Source of the DNA: Saccharopolyspora elongata
GTDB taxonomy: Bacteria > Actinomycetota > Actinomycetes > Mycobacteriales > Pseudonocardiaceae
DNA length: 61,970 nucleotides
Direction: 5' to 3'
Assembly (NCBI RefSeq): GCF_004348985.1
Contig: NZ_SMKW01000056.1
Coordinates: forward strand, 1 to 61,970
Part shown: in pieces, positions 33,720 through 42,757 of the stretch
Numbering within the stretch: the first letter of the stretch is position 1
Layout of the letters: each line of letters opens with the position of its first letter
Notes under the pieces: model-generated
What the model saw: the letters and a program-made list of their open reading frames with translations, nothing else
The model's database searches: none
What the model was told of the DNA's origin: nothing
Made by a program: the position numbers and the translations under genes

Positions 33720-35285
33720 GTGATCGCCGATGTCGTGATCGCGGGCGCCGGCCCGAACGGGCTGATGCTGGCCTGCGAGCTGAGCCTGGCCGGAACGAAG
33801 CCGCTGGTGCTCGAACGCCTCCCGGAGCGCGCGACCGCGCAGCGGGCCAACGGCCTGGTCGGGCAGGTGGTGCGGATGCTCGACCGCCGGGGCCTGCACC
33901 AGCGCTTCAGCGGGAGCTCCGAGCCGCCGCAGCCAGCTCCGGTGTTCGTGTTCGGCGCGATGCCGCTGGACCTGAGCGCCATCGAGGACAACCCGATGTA
34001 CCTGATGCAGGTGCCGCAACGCCGCATCGAGCAGGTCCTGGAAGAACGCGCCGTCGAGCTCGGCGTGGAAATCCGCTGGGGGCACGAACTCGTCGGACTG
34101 ACCCAGGACGACGATGCGGTCGCCATCGACGTCGCCGGGCCGGACGGCCACTACCGGCTGCGCGCCCGCTACCTGGTCGGCGCAGACGGCGGGCACAGCC
34201 CGACGCGCAAGCTCTCCGGCATCGGTTTCTCCGGCGTCACCAAGGAGAACGTCGTTTCGCGCCTGGCGCACGTCAGCATTCCGAGCTCGCTGGTCGATCC
34301 GGCGACGGGCGGCCTGGACGTCCCCGGCTACGGCGTCATCCCGCCGTTCATGCACCACCGCACCGAGCGAGGAGTGCTGGCGTACGCACCTTTCCTCGAC
34401 GGCCGAACGGCCGTGTCCACAATGGAGTGGAGCTCGGCTGAGACGGACGAAACCGCGCTGACGCTGGACGAACTGCGCGCGAGCGCACGCCGGGTGCTCG
34501 GGGTGGACCTGCCGCTTGAGCCGCCGGAAGGCGACGGCCCGCACCTCACGCGCCGGTTGACGGGCGGCAACACCCGGCTGGCGGACCGGTACCGGGACCG
34601 GCGGGTGCTGCTGGTCGGCGATGCCGCCCACGTGCATTCGGCGATCGGCGGCCCCGGCCTGAACCTGGGCCTGCAGGACACCGCGAACCTGGGCTGGAAG
34701 CTCGCCGCCGAGCTGCGGGGCTGGGCGCCACCCGGCTTGCTGGACAGCTACGAGGCCGAGCGGCGGCCGGTGGCCCGGCGAGTGGTCATGCACACCCAGG
34801 CCCAGTCGGCGCTGCTCGCGCCCGGTGGCGAGACCACCGCGCTGCGGGAGCTCTTCGGCGAGCTCCTCCACGAGCCGCGCAACATCAAGCACATCGCGGA
34901 CATGATGGCGGGCGCGGACACCCGCTACGAGATGGGAACCTCCGCCACGCACCCGCTGATCGGCCGGTGGGCGCCCGACCTGGTGCTCGACACCGGGACC
35001 GGCAGCGTCCGGCTCGCCGAGCTGACCGCGAACGCCCGGCCGCTCCTGCTGGACATGACCGAAGGCGCCGGGCTGTCCGAAGACCTCGCCGGCTGGAGCG
35101 ACCGGGTGGAGGTGGTCAGCGGCCGCTCCGGGACTTCGCAGACCGCGATGCTGCTGCGGCCGGACGGCTACGTCGCCTGGGCGTCGAGTTCGGCGCAACC
35201 GGACGCCCAGGAGCGACGCAGCCTCCGCGAGGCCCTGACCACGTGGTTCGGCCCCGGCACGGCCGGTGTCAGCGGCGGATCTTGA
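33720..35285 (+). CDS. FAD-dependent aromatic (polyketide-type) hydroxylase
   Basis: A 521-residue monooxygenase. FAD site VVIAGAGPNGLMLACELSLA near the N-terminus; VGADGGHSPTRK (DG motif); RVLLVGDAAHVHSAIGGPGL (GD motif); a C-terminal thioredoxin-like domain starts near 400. It resembles PgaE/MtmOIV-type hydroxylases and the rifampicin-monooxygenase branch. I chose GTG 33720 because AAGGAG stands 7 nt before it; ATG 33687 is in frame. Under TetR control it may modify an aromatic or an antibiotic. Its stop overlaps the convergent cyclophilin gene by 17 bp. Confidence 0.9.
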   Translation: MIADVVIAGAGPNGLMLACELSLAGTKPLVLERLPERATAQRANGLVGQVVRMLDRRGLHQRFSGSSEPPQPAPVFVFGAMPLDLSAIEDNPMYLMQVPQRRIEQVLEERAVELGVEIRWGHELVGLTQDDDAVAIDVAGPDGHYRLRARYLVGADGGHSPTRKLSGIGFSGVTKENVVSRLAHVSIPSSLVDPATGGLDVPGYGVIPPFMHHRTERGVLAYAPFLDGRTAVSTMEWSSAETDETALTLDELRASARRVLGVDLPLEPPEGDGPHLTRRLTGGNTRLADRYRDRRVLLVGDAAHVHSAIGGPGLNLGLQDTANLGWKLAAELRGWAPPGLLDSYEAERRPVARRVVMHTQAQSALLAPGGETTALRELFGELLHEPRNIKHIADMMAGADTRYEMGTSATHPLIGRWAPDLVLDTGTGSVRLAELTANARPLLLDMTEGAGLSEDLAGWSDRVEVVSGRSGTSQTAMLLRPDGYVAWASSSAQPDAQERRSLREALTTWFGPGTAGVSGGS

Positions 35286-35934
35286 TGTTCTCGATCTCCA
35301 CCGGCAGGGCCGGTTCGCCGTCCTGGTCGCCGCCTTCGCCCGGGATGATGCCGCCCGCGACGATCTCGTCGAGCACGTCCATGCCCTCCACGACCCGGCC
35401 CAGCACCGTGTACGCGGGCTTGATGTTGGCGTGCGAGTGCACGATGAAGAACTGGCTGCCGTTGGTGTCCGGCCCCTGGTTGCCCATCGCGATGGTGCCG
35501 CGCGGGTAGGTCTCGGCGCCGGTGACCTCGTCGGCGAAGCGGTAGCCCGGGCCGCCCTTCTCCACCGAGTAGATGTCGCCGCACTGCAGCACGCCGAGCC
35601 GCGCCGAGTTGGTCAGCCGCCAGCAGCGGGAGTCGTCGTAGAAGTCCTTGCGGGCCAGGTGCACGAGGTTGTGCACCGCGCACGGCGCGTTCACGCGGTC
35701 GAGCTCGACGACCACGTCGCCGTGGTTGGTCCGGATCGTGGCGCGGACCGTGCCCTCGTTCTTGGCCGCGGGATGCGGCGGCCGGACCGGTCGCGCGGCC
35801 GGGTTCTCCGGCGTCGGGATGTACTCGCACATCGTGCGCGGACTCGACCACTGCTGCGGCTGGGCCTCCGCAGCGCCCATCGTGACCGTGGTGAGCATGA
35901 TGCCGAGCACCCCGGCTAACCAACGCATTTTCAT
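35269..35934 (-). CDS. secreted cyclophilin-type peptidylprolyl isomerase
   Basis: A 221-residue protein with a signal peptide (MRWLAGVLGIMLTTVTMGAA, cleavage near AEA). The cyclophilin domain starts at about 62: VRATIRTNHGDVVVELDRVN, FYDDSRCWRLTNS, LQCGDI, GYRFADE, GTIAMGNQGPDTNGSQFFIV and YTVLGRVVEGMDVLDEI. The usual catalytic Arg position (FHR) is CWR here. Cysteines in pairs fit an exported, disulfide-bearing form. It folds proline-containing proteins outside the membrane. Confidence 0.92.
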   Translation of the reverse strand: MKMRWLAGVLGIMLTTVTMGAAEAQPQQWSSPRTMCEYIPTPENPAARPVRPPHPAAKNEGTVRATIRTNHGDVVVELDRVNAPCAVHNLVHLARKDFYDDSRCWRLTNSARLGVLQCGDIYSVEKGGPGYRFADEVTGAETYPRGTIAMGNQGPDTNGSQFFIVHSHANIKPAYTVLGRVVEGMDVLDEIVAGGIIPGEGGDQDGEPALPVEIENIKIRR

Positions 35935-35985
35935 GCGAAGAACCTAGCCAGCCGCGCGACCGGTAGATACCGACGAAAGCAGCAG

Positions 35986-36699
35986 TCAGGGCGCGACGTC
36001 GGCGTAGTCGGTGCCGACCTTGAGCGCATCGATCTCGTTGACCACGTCGTCGCCCTCGGCCCCGTAGACGCCCCACTTCGGGTGGTTCTCGCTGTCGAAG
36101 GTGCGGCACGCCCAGCGCTTCGAGCCGTCGCTGAAGGTCTGCTGCTCGCCGTTGAACCAGAACTCGACCCAGCCGCCGGTGGTCTCGTCGGACAGGTGCA
36201 GGCCGAGGACGATGCTGTGCCACTCCCCCGCCGCGATCGGGTGCTCCCAGATGATGCGCGTCTCGTCCGGTTGGCGTTGCAGCAGCGAGAGCTTGCCGTC
36301 GATCACCTTGAGGACGACCGGGTAGTTCTGGATGTGGCTGCCGTAGGACTTCCACTGGAAGGTGGCGTTGTTGTCGACGGTGCTGGAGAGCTTGCTGCGC
36401 CAGCCGAGGTAGTAGGTGGAGCCGTTCTCGAAGTCGTGCTCCTTGCCGTCGATGGCGATGCCGCGACTCTCGCACCGCCTGCTCTCGGCGGGCTTGTCGT
36501 AGCGCCACACCGCGCCGTGCTCCGGATCGTCGACGGCCGTGACGCTGCCCGGCGCGGCGCATTCCGAGCCGATGTGGGCGAACACTCCCTTGCCGTGCGC
36601 GGCGTCGCCGTCCCAGATGGCCGCGGCTGCTGCCGGGGGCGCGGAAGCCACGACGAGCGCCGCCGCCAACAGGGCCACGGCGGGAAATCTCCCGACCAT
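35986..36699 (-). CDS. secreted polysaccharide-lyase-like (heparin lyase I-like) protein
   Basis: A 237-residue exported protein: signal peptide MVGRFPAVALLAAALVVASA with cleavage after an Ala run. The mature part is a jelly-roll lectin/lyase-like fold: YYLGWRSKLSSTVDNNATFQ, WKSYGSHIQNYPVVLKV, GEWHSIVLGLHLSDETTGGW, VEFWFNGEQQTF, HPKWGVYG. These blocks are shared with the heparin lyase I-like family of secreted polysaccharide lyases (also PL20-like). Substrate is unknown. AAGGGAACG precedes the ATG at 36699, and ATGs further up lack one. Confidence 0.7.
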   Translation of the reverse strand: MVGRFPAVALLAAALVVASAPPAAAAAIWDGDAAHGKGVFAHIGSECAAPGSVTAVDDPEHGAVWRYDKPAESRRCESRGIAIDGKEHDFENGSTYYLGWRSKLSSTVDNNATFQWKSYGSHIQNYPVVLKVIDGKLSLLQRQPDETRIIWEHPIAAGEWHSIVLGLHLSDETTGGWVEFWFNGEQQTFSDGSKRWACRTFDSENHPKWGVYGAEGDDVVNEIDALKVGTDYADVAP

Positions 36700-37149
36700 G
36701 ATCGTTCCCTTCCGGCGGCGGAAGGCCAGATCTACCGGATGCCGGCGGCCGGCGTCCAGGGGCGTCACCCGAACCGCCGGACGCCCACGCCGGCCCGATG
36801 TAACCCACATGAGTGAATGTCAGACTGAACATCACTAACTGTAGTCAGCAGATATTTCTTCATTCACCAGCACGAACGCCAGATCATCGGGATCTTGTGG
36901 CGCTTCCCGCTGCGGTGACTGCGGGATCCAGGGGTTGGCCCACCAGTACCGACTACGTAGCGTGTCCGCCAGTCGGATCCCCGAACCGACGCGGAAGCTC
37001 GCAGCGCCGAACCCTGCCCCGCGCGGCTTCCCACCCCCGAACGAACGACTGGGCAGGGGCGAGCACCCCGAACCGGGTTCCGGCGGCGCCCCCGCACGCC
37101 CGCCCGCGGCACGAACGTGCCCGCTCGCAGGCGCAGCAGGAGACCGCCC
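36700..37149. other. intergenic/leader region of the Rpf-like gene
   Basis: About 450 bp. No gene is credible. The part next to the Rpf-like gene has stable stems, for example CCCTGCCC with GGGCAGGG (about 37014-37077). Rpf genes in actinobacteria often have a c-di-AMP (ydaO) riboswitch, but I could not match the conserved GGGGACCCA and related blocks, so I do not call one. Confidence 0.4.
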
Positions 37150-37509
37150 ATGACGCGTACCCCGAAACGCACCGCCGCCCGCACCGCCGCCCGAGTGGCG
37201 CTCGCCGGCCTGATCGCCGCCGCTCCCCTGGCCACGGCCATCCCCGCCAGCGCCGCCTCGGCGTCCACTTGGGACGCCGTGGCGAAGTGCGAGAGCTCCG
37301 GCAACTGGAAGGCCAACACCGGCAACGGCTACTACGGCGGCCTGCAGTTCACCCAGTCCACCTGGGCCGCGTTCGGCGGCAAGACCTACGCCCCCAAGGC
37401 CTCCCAAGCGACCCGCGAACAGCAGATCGCGGTCGCCGAGAAGGTCCTCAAGAAGCAGGGCCCGAAGGCCTGGCCCGTGTGCTCCAAGAAGGCCGGCCTC
37501 ACCCGCTGA
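37150..37509 (+). CDS. Rpf-like secreted transglycosylase (resuscitation-promoting factor domain)
   Basis: A 119-residue secreted protein: signal peptide with ALAGLIAAAPLATAIPASA, then a single Rpf domain TWDAVAKCESSGNWKANTGN, YYGGLQFTQSTWAAFGG, ATREQQIAVAEKVLKKQG, WPVCSKKAGL. E48 is the catalytic Glu; C47 and C114 form the conserved disulfide. No LysM or other wall-binding domain follows, so this is a minimal Rpf. It cleaves peptidoglycan and can wake resting cells. AGGAG precedes the ATG at 37150. Confidence 0.94.
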   Translation: MTRTPKRTAARTAARVALAGLIAAAPLATAIPASAASASTWDAVAKCESSGNWKANTGNGYYGGLQFTQSTWAAFGGKTYAPKASQATREQQIAVAEKVLKKQGPKAWPVCSKKAGLTR

Positions 37510-37536
37510 CCTCCGGCGTGGATCTCCAGGTGGTAG

Positions 37537-37588
37537 GAGCGAACGGCCTGTTCACCTCGCCCATCGAGGCGAACGGGCCGTTCACCTC
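37537..37588. repeat. tandem GAACGG-CC-GTTC palindromes
   Basis: GAACGGCCTGTTCACCTC (37541-37558) and GAACGGGCCGTTCACCTC (37571-37588), a direct repeat of 30 bp whose unit is itself palindromic. It lies between the Rpf-like gene and the luciferase-like gene. Confidence 0.65.
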
Positions 37589-37743
37589 ACACCGCCGGTG
37601 AGGATGCGCACCGCGCAAGGCGTGACGAGCCCCACGGCCCTGCGGCGCGATCGCGGAATAACCGGGGCGGCTGTTCCGTTATCCCTGCCGCGCGGGGCGA
37701 CTGCCTCGCGCCTGTCGCACGCGATTGAAAGGCTGATGCCGCC

Positions 37744-38733
37744 GTGGCCGTTGCCCTCTCCATTCTCGATCTGGCACACATCGGCCCTGGCGAGACGGCC
37801 GCCGACAGCTTCACCGCCAGCGTCGACCTGGCGCAACGCGCCGAATCGCTGGGCTACCGGCGGATCTGGTACGCCGAGCACCACAACATGTCGTCGATCG
37901 CGTCGTCGGCCACCAGCGTGCTGATCGGCCACGTGGCCGCGCACACCAAGACCATCCGGCTCGGCGCCGGCGGCGTGATGCTGCCCAACCACGCGCCGCT
38001 GACCATCGCCGAGCAGTTCGGCACTCTCGAAACGCTGTTCCCGGGGCGGATCGACCTCGGCCTCGGCCGGGCCCCGGGCAGCGACCAGAAGACGATGCGT
38101 GCGCTGCGCCGCGACCCGTCCTCGGCCGAGGCGTTCCCGCAGGACGTGCTGGAACTGCAGGGATACCTGTCGGGCGAGACCCGGATCCCCGGGATCAACG
38201 CGACGCCGGGCGCGGGGACCAACGTGCCGCTGTACATCCTCGGCTCCTCCCTGTTCGGCGCCAGGCTCGCGGCGCTGCTCGGCCTGCCCTATTCGTTCGC
38301 TTCGCACTTCGCGCCCGACGCGCTGGAGGCCGCCGTTTCGCTGTACCGGCAGGAGTTCCAGCCGTCCGCGCAGCTCGCCGAGCCGTACGTGATCGCCGGG
38401 GTCAACGTGATCGCGGCGGACACCACCGACGAGGCCGAGGAGCACTTCCAGGCGGCGAAGCGCTACCGGGTGGCCCGAATGCTCGGCCAGGGCAGGGAAT
38501 TCACCCCGGAGGAGGCGGACGCCATCCTCGCTTCCCCGGCCGGACAGCAGGTCCTGCAGATGGCCAAGTACACGGCGGTCGGCACGCCCGCCGAGGTCGA
38601 CGACTACCTGGACGGGTTCGCCGAGCGGTCCCAGGCCGACGAGCTGATCGTCGTGTCCGCGGCGCCCGACCGCGGTGCCTGGCGCCGCTCGCTCGAACTC
38701 CTCGCCGACGTCCGCGGCCTGGTCCCGGCCTGA
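37744..38733 (+). CDS. LLM-class (luciferase-like) flavin-dependent oxidoreductase
   Basis: A 329-residue protein of the luciferase-like TIM barrel, MsnO8-like group: LSILDLAHIGPGETAADSF, YRRIWYAEHHNMSSIASSA, RLGAGGVMLPNHAPLTIAEQ, FPGRIDLGLGRAPGSD, LYILGSSLFGARLAALLGLP. Start is GTG 37744 with GAAAGG about 12 nt upstream. Members use FMN(H2) (or F420) to oxidise small organic molecules. Substrate unknown. The next gene is convergent with no spacer, so it is monocistronic. Confidence 0.9.
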   Translation: MAVALSILDLAHIGPGETAADSFTASVDLAQRAESLGYRRIWYAEHHNMSSIASSATSVLIGHVAAHTKTIRLGAGGVMLPNHAPLTIAEQFGTLETLFPGRIDLGLGRAPGSDQKTMRALRRDPSSAEAFPQDVLELQGYLSGETRIPGINATPGAGTNVPLYILGSSLFGARLAALLGLPYSFASHFAPDALEAAVSLYRQEFQPSAQLAEPYVIAGVNVIAADTTDEAEEHFQAAKRYRVARMLGQGREFTPEEADAILASPAGQQVLQMAKYTAVGTPAEVDDYLDGFAERSQADELIVVSAAPDRGAWRRSLELLADVRGLVPA

Positions 38734-39522
38734 TCAGCGGGTGGGTTCGCGTCGGAACGCCGCCCGTGCCCACAGGTAGCCGGCGAGCGCGATCGCGACC
38801 GACCAGGCGACGGCGAGCACCGCGTTCGCGCCGACCGGGGTGCCCATCAGCAGTCCGCGCACCGTCTCGATGACCGGGGTGAAGGGCTGGTGCTCGGCGA
38901 ACCAGCGCAACCCGGCCGGCATCGAGTCGGTGGGCACGAACGCGCTGCCGAGGAACGGCAGGAACGTCAACGGCAGGCCGACGTTGCTCGCCGTCTCGGC
39001 GCTCCGGGCGACCAAGCCCATCGCGACCGACACCCAGGTGAGCGCGAGCGCCAGCAGCGCGAGCAGGCCGAGGGCGCCGAGCCACGCCAGCGGTCCGCCG
39101 GTGGGCCGGAAACCCAGCAGCAGCGCGACGAGCACGACCAGCACGACGCTGATCATCGTCTGGATCACGCTGCCGACCACGTGCCCGGTCAGCACCGACG
39201 ACCGGGAGATCGCCATGGTGCGGAACCGGTTGATGATGCCCTCGGTCATGTCCACGCAGACCGACACCGCCGCCGCCACTGACCCGGACGTCGCGGCCAT
39301 CAGGATGATCCCGGGCGCGACGTAGTCGATATACCCGGCGCCCCCTGCCGCGGCCCCGAGCCCGGCGCCCAGCACGCCGCCGAGGACGTAGACGAACAGC
39401 AGCATCATCACGATCGGCATGCCGATCACCGACAACGACATGCCCGGATAGCGCAGCGCGTGCAGCAGGTTCCGGCGCAGCATCGTCATCGAATCGCTCG
39501 CGGCGTGGGAAAGGGTGCTCAT
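38734..39522 (-). CDS. DrrB-type ABC-2 exporter permease
   Basis: A 262-residue membrane protein with six hydrophobic segments, ABC-2 type. MSLSVIGMPIVMMLLFVYVL, the cytosolic MTEGIINRFRTMAISRSSVL loop and FAEHQPFTPVIETVRGLLMG are family hallmarks of daunorubicin-resistance permeases. It starts with an ATGA overlap on the ATPase gene, so both are translated together. It probably exports a hydrophobic drug or lipid. A fragment of a near relative lies at 45186-45455. Confidence 0.93.
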   Translation of the reverse strand: MSTLSHAASDSMTMLRRNLLHALRYPGMSLSVIGMPIVMMLLFVYVLGGVLGAGLGAAAGGAGYIDYVAPGIILMAATSGSVAAAVSVCVDMTEGIINRFRTMAISRSSVLTGHVVGSVIQTMISVVLVVLVALLLGFRPTGGPLAWLGALGLLALLALALTWVSVAMGLVARSAETASNVGLPLTFLPFLGSAFVPTDSMPAGLRWFAEHQPFTPVIETVRGLLMGTPVGANAVLAVAWSVAIALAGYLWARAAFRREPTR

Positions 39523-40469
39523 CGAAGCGGCTCCTTCTCGTTGCCGGGGCGGCCGGTGAGGGCGAGGAAGACGTCGTCGAGGTCGGGGGTGTGCACGGAC
39601 AGCGCGTCGGGCTTGATCGACTCGGCGTCGAGGCGGTCCAGCAGGCCGCGCAGCGCCGGAATGCTGCCGTCGTTGGGGATCTGCAGGGTGAGCGCTTCGT
39701 CGTCGCGGGCGACGTCGCGGAAGTTCCGGGCCGCCGTGGCGAGCTCGGCGGCACCGGCGAAGCGCAGGCTGACGTGGCCGCCCGGGACCCGGCGCTTGAG
39801 TTCTGCCGCGGTGCCTTCGGCGACCAGCCGCCCGTGGTCGAGCACGGCGATCCGGTCGGCGAGCTGGTCCGCCTCCTCCAGGTACTGCGTGTTCAGGAAG
39901 ATCGTGACGCCGCCGGCCACCAGGTCGCGGATGATCTGCCACATGGTCCGGCGGCTGCGCGGGTCCAGCCCGGTGGTCGGCTCGTCGAGGAAGATGACGC
40001 GCGGATCGCCGACCAGCGTCATCGCGAGGTCGAGCCGCCGCCGCATGCCGCCGGAGTAGGTCACGACCGGCTTCCGGCCCGCCTCGACCAGGTCGAACCG
40101 CTCCAGCAGCTCCGCGGCCCGCCGCCGGCCGACGGGGCGGCGCAGGTGGTGCAGGTCGGCCATCAGGAGCAGGTTCTCCTCGGCGGTGAGCAGGTTGTCG
40201 ACCGCCGAGAACTGGCCGGTGACGCCGATCGCGGCGCGCACCGCGTCAGGATCGTCGGCGAGGTCGTGCCCGGCGACGCGGATGTGCCCGGCGTCGGCGC
40301 GAATGAGCGTGGACAGGATCTGCACGGTGGTGGTCTTGCCCGCGCCGTTGGGGCCCAGCAGCGAGTAGATGCTGCCCTGCGGGATGTCCAGGTCGATGCC
40401 GTCGAGCACGACCTTGTCCCCGAACGACTTCCGCAGCCCGCGGACCGCGATGGCGGATCGCCCAGCCAT
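39519..40469 (-). CDS. DrrA-type ABC exporter ATP-binding protein
   Basis: A 316-residue ATPase. Walker A GPNGAGKT at 39-46, Q-loop VTGQFSAVDN, signature YSGGMRRRLDLA, Walker B VIFLDEPTTGLDPRSR, H-loop region FLNTQYLEEADQLADR, and the C-terminal extension of the DrrA group with HVSLRFAG and VHTPDLDDVFLALTG. AAGGAGGGGG precedes the ATG at 40469. It works with the overlapping DrrB-type permease. A strong inverted repeat lies about 30 bp upstream. Confidence 0.95.
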   Translation of the reverse strand: MAGRSAIAVRGLRKSFGDKVVLDGIDLDIPQGSIYSLLGPNGAGKTTTVQILSTLIRADAGHIRVAGHDLADDPDAVRAAIGVTGQFSAVDNLLTAEENLLLMADLHHLRRPVGRRRAAELLERFDLVEAGRKPVVTYSGGMRRRLDLAMTLVGDPRVIFLDEPTTGLDPRSRRTMWQIIRDLVAGGVTIFLNTQYLEEADQLADRIAVLDHGRLVAEGTAAELKRRVPGGHVSLRFAGAAELATAARNFRDVARDDEALTLQIPNDGSIPALRGLLDRLDAESIKPDALSVHTPDLDDVFLALTGRPGNEKEPLR

Positions 40470-40497
40470 GCCCCCTCCTTTCGTCGTAGCAACTCGA

Positions 40498-40527
40498 TGG
40501 CATCATTATGGCACCATTATGATGCCA
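40498..40527 (-). promoter_or_regulatory. inverted repeat in the drrAB promoter
   Basis: TGGCATCAT (40498-40506) and ATGATGCCA (40519-40527) form perfect 9-bp arms; with the inner bases the dyad is TGGCATCATTATGG-CACC with one mismatch. It is AT-rich against its surroundings and sits where the promoter must be. It is most likely the operator of an unlinked repressor. Confidence 0.6.
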
Positions 40528-40904
40528 ACACAAGCCACGTTGGCCCGCTTCGCTGCCACGAGTACCCGACGAAGGCGCATAAGAGCAGATGAACCCGCAG
40601 CTCAGGTTGCCCGAAAAGGAAGTTCCGAAGTTGCCCAAGGGGTCTTTTCAGAATGGCGCGGGCACGCGTGAGACGTGACCGCCCGGGGCGGCGATTTCGC
40701 GCGAAAGCGGCGCCCTGCGTGGGGGCGGGTTGGCGATTTCGCGCGAAATCGCCGCCGGAGTCAGGCACCGGAGCCTTCGGGATGAGCCAGGCGGAGGTGT
40801 TCTGGAATGAGTCCTGAACTCGGGCGCCAACGCCAGACGAAGATCACGCACCAACCGATGGCACAGACTGAGCCACTGTGGCACACCCGAACCGCGGACT
40901 GCGA
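40528..40904. other. intergenic, no gene
   Basis: About 375 bp between the divergent drrA side and the dosS stop. It holds the palindrome pair at 40695-40753. I see no gene or recognisable remnant besides. Confidence 0.55.
40695..40753. repeat. paired TTTCGCGCGAAA palindromes, site 3
   Basis: TTTCGCGCGAAA at 40695-40706 and 40737-40748, centres 42 bp apart. The second is within a perfect 22-bp palindrome (40732-40753). It lies upstream of drrA and downstream of dosS. Confidence 0.9.
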
Positions 40905-42641
40905 TCAGCGCAGGGGGGCGCTCCAGCGCACGCTGGTTCCGCCCCTCGGCAGCGGCTGAACCGTGCACTGCCCGCCCAGCTGGTCCGCGCGCTCCGCGAG
41001 GTTGCGCAGGCCGCTGGGCGTGACGTCGTCCGGGATGCCGATGCCGTTGTCGGTCACCTCGATCGACAGGGTGTCGTCCAGGGCGATCGCGACCGACAGC
41101 TCCGATGCCCGCGCATGCCGGATCGTGTTGCTCACCGCCTCCAGCACGACCGCTTCGGCGTTCTCGGCCAGCTTCGGCGGCAGCACGTCGAGCGGGCCCG
41201 CCATCCGCACGGTGATGCGGATCGGGCTGTCGCCGACCACGTCGGTGACGACGCGCTGCACCCGCGCCCGGAACCGCAGCGCGCTCTCGCCGGTGGCGTG
41301 CAGGTCGAAGATGCTGGCGCGGAGGTCCTGGATCACCTCGTGCAGCTGGTCGATGTGCTCGGTCAGCCGGGCGGCCACGATCGGCATCTTCGCGCGGCGC
41401 TGCGTGCCCTGCATCGCCATGCCGATGGCGAACAACCGCTGGATGACGTGGTCGTGCAGGTCGCGCGCGATGCGGTCGCGGTCGGCCAGCACGTCGAGCT
41501 CCCGGCGGGCGGCCTGCGCTTCGGCGCGCTGCAGGGCCAGCGCCGCCTGGTCGGCGAACGAGGACACCACCTGCAGCTGGTTCTCGTCGAACCACGGCGC
41601 CCCGGTCTCGCGCGCGGTGAGCAGCACGCCGGACGTGGTCTCGTCGGCCCGCATCGGAACCGCGAGCGCGGCACCGAACTGCACGGCATTGCCCTCGGTG
41701 ATGTCGAAGGCGAGGTTCGAGACGTTGCGCGGCAGCCGCTCCCGGAACACCTGCCCGGTGGTGGAACCGCTGACCGGGATCGTCCGGTGCGCCAGGTTCT
41801 CGATGTCCAGCCCGACGGACACGGTGATGACGAGGTCGGTCACGTCCGCCGCGTCCTCGCCGGCGGCGGGCACCGCGATGAGGGCGTAGTCGGCGGCGGT
41901 GAGCTCCGCCGCCCGCTCGGCGATCATCTGCAGCGCGTCGATGGGATCGGTGCCCGCCAGCAGTTCCGCGGTGATCTCGCCGGTGGCGTCCAGCCAGCGC
42001 TCCCGGCGGCGGACTTCCTCGAACAGCCGGGCGTTGTCCACCGCGATGCCCGCCGCGCCGGCCAGCGCCTGCATGACGACCTCGTCGTCCTCGGTGAACT
42101 CCCCACCGCCGCGCTTCTCCGTCAGGTACAGCCGCCCGAACGTCTCCTGCCGGGCGCGGATCGGCACGCCGAGGAAGCCGCGCATCGGCGGGTGGTGCGC
42201 CGGGAACCCGATTGAGGCCGGGTGGGCGGAGATGTCGGTCAGCCGCAGCGGCTTGTCCGCCTCGATGACCACGCCGAGCACGCCGTGCCCCGTGGGCAGC
42301 GAGCCGATGCGCTCCCGCGTCGGCTCGTCGATGCCCTCGTACACGAACTGCGACAGCTCCCCGCCGGGTCCCAGCACGCCGATGGCGCCGTAGCGGGCGT
42401 CGACCAGCTCCATGGCGGCGTGCACGATGCGCCGCAGCGCCGCGTCGAGTTCTAGTTCCGAAGAGATCGCGAGCACCGCCGCCAGCAGGCCGTCCATCCG
42501 GTCGCGCAGCCCGATGATCTCCTCGATGCGCACCTGGACCTGGTTCAACAGCTCCCTCAGCCGCAACCGGGAGAACGTGTCCGCGACCGACCTCGACGGG
42601 TCCTGCGGCTCGCCGGGTTTCGGCGCGTCCGCCCTGCTCAC
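40905..42641 (-). CDS. dosS: DosS/DevS-type GAF sensor histidine kinase
   Basis: A 578-residue kinase, the same length as mycobacterial DosS, starting at GTG 42641. Two GAF domains (about 60-200 and 230-370), then the HisKA_3 part with DRDRIARDLHDHVIQRLFAI (phospho-His in LHDH) and the ATPase with DNGIGIPDDV and GLRNLAERADQLGG. The first GAF has SIGFPAHHPPMRGFLGVP; H150 aligns with the heme-binding His149 of M. tuberculosis DosS. So it should sense O2, NO or CO through heme. The response regulator lies 1.1 kb away, with an Acg-like gene between. Confidence 0.92.
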   Translation of the reverse strand: MSRADAPKPGEPQDPSRSVADTFSRLRLRELLNQVQVRIEEIIGLRDRMDGLLAAVLAISSELELDAALRRIVHAAMELVDARYGAIGVLGPGGELSQFVYEGIDEPTRERIGSLPTGHGVLGVVIEADKPLRLTDISAHPASIGFPAHHPPMRGFLGVPIRARQETFGRLYLTEKRGGGEFTEDDEVVMQALAGAAGIAVDNARLFEEVRRRERWLDATGEITAELLAGTDPIDALQMIAERAAELTAADYALIAVPAAGEDAADVTDLVITVSVGLDIENLAHRTIPVSGSTTGQVFRERLPRNVSNLAFDITEGNAVQFGAALAVPMRADETTSGVLLTARETGAPWFDENQLQVVSSFADQAALALQRAEAQAARRELDVLADRDRIARDLHDHVIQRLFAIGMAMQGTQRRAKMPIVAARLTEHIDQLHEVIQDLRASIFDLHATGESALRFRARVQRVVTDVVGDSPIRITVRMAGPLDVLPPKLAENAEAVVLEAVSNTIRHARASELSVAIALDDTLSIEVTDNGIGIPDDVTPSGLRNLAERADQLGGQCTVQPLPRGGTSVRWSAPLR

Positions 42642-42757
42642 GCGTCTACTGTGGCACGTCCGACCGATTCGCACCGGGTGCCAGTGGTGACGATCGACTC
42701 TGGTTTCGCCGCGCCCGCCACCGGCACGCTGGCAGCAGGCGACCGGAGGGAGACCCG

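Noticed and set aside
36950..37149. c-di-AMP (ydaO) riboswitch before the Rpf-like gene
   Set aside because: Expected from the gene family, and a CCGAACCCTGCCC segment is there, but the other conserved blocks do not line up. A covariance search would decide.
42642..42757. DosR box between dosS and the Acg-like gene
   Set aside because: No GGGAC...GTCCC-like dyad is present.
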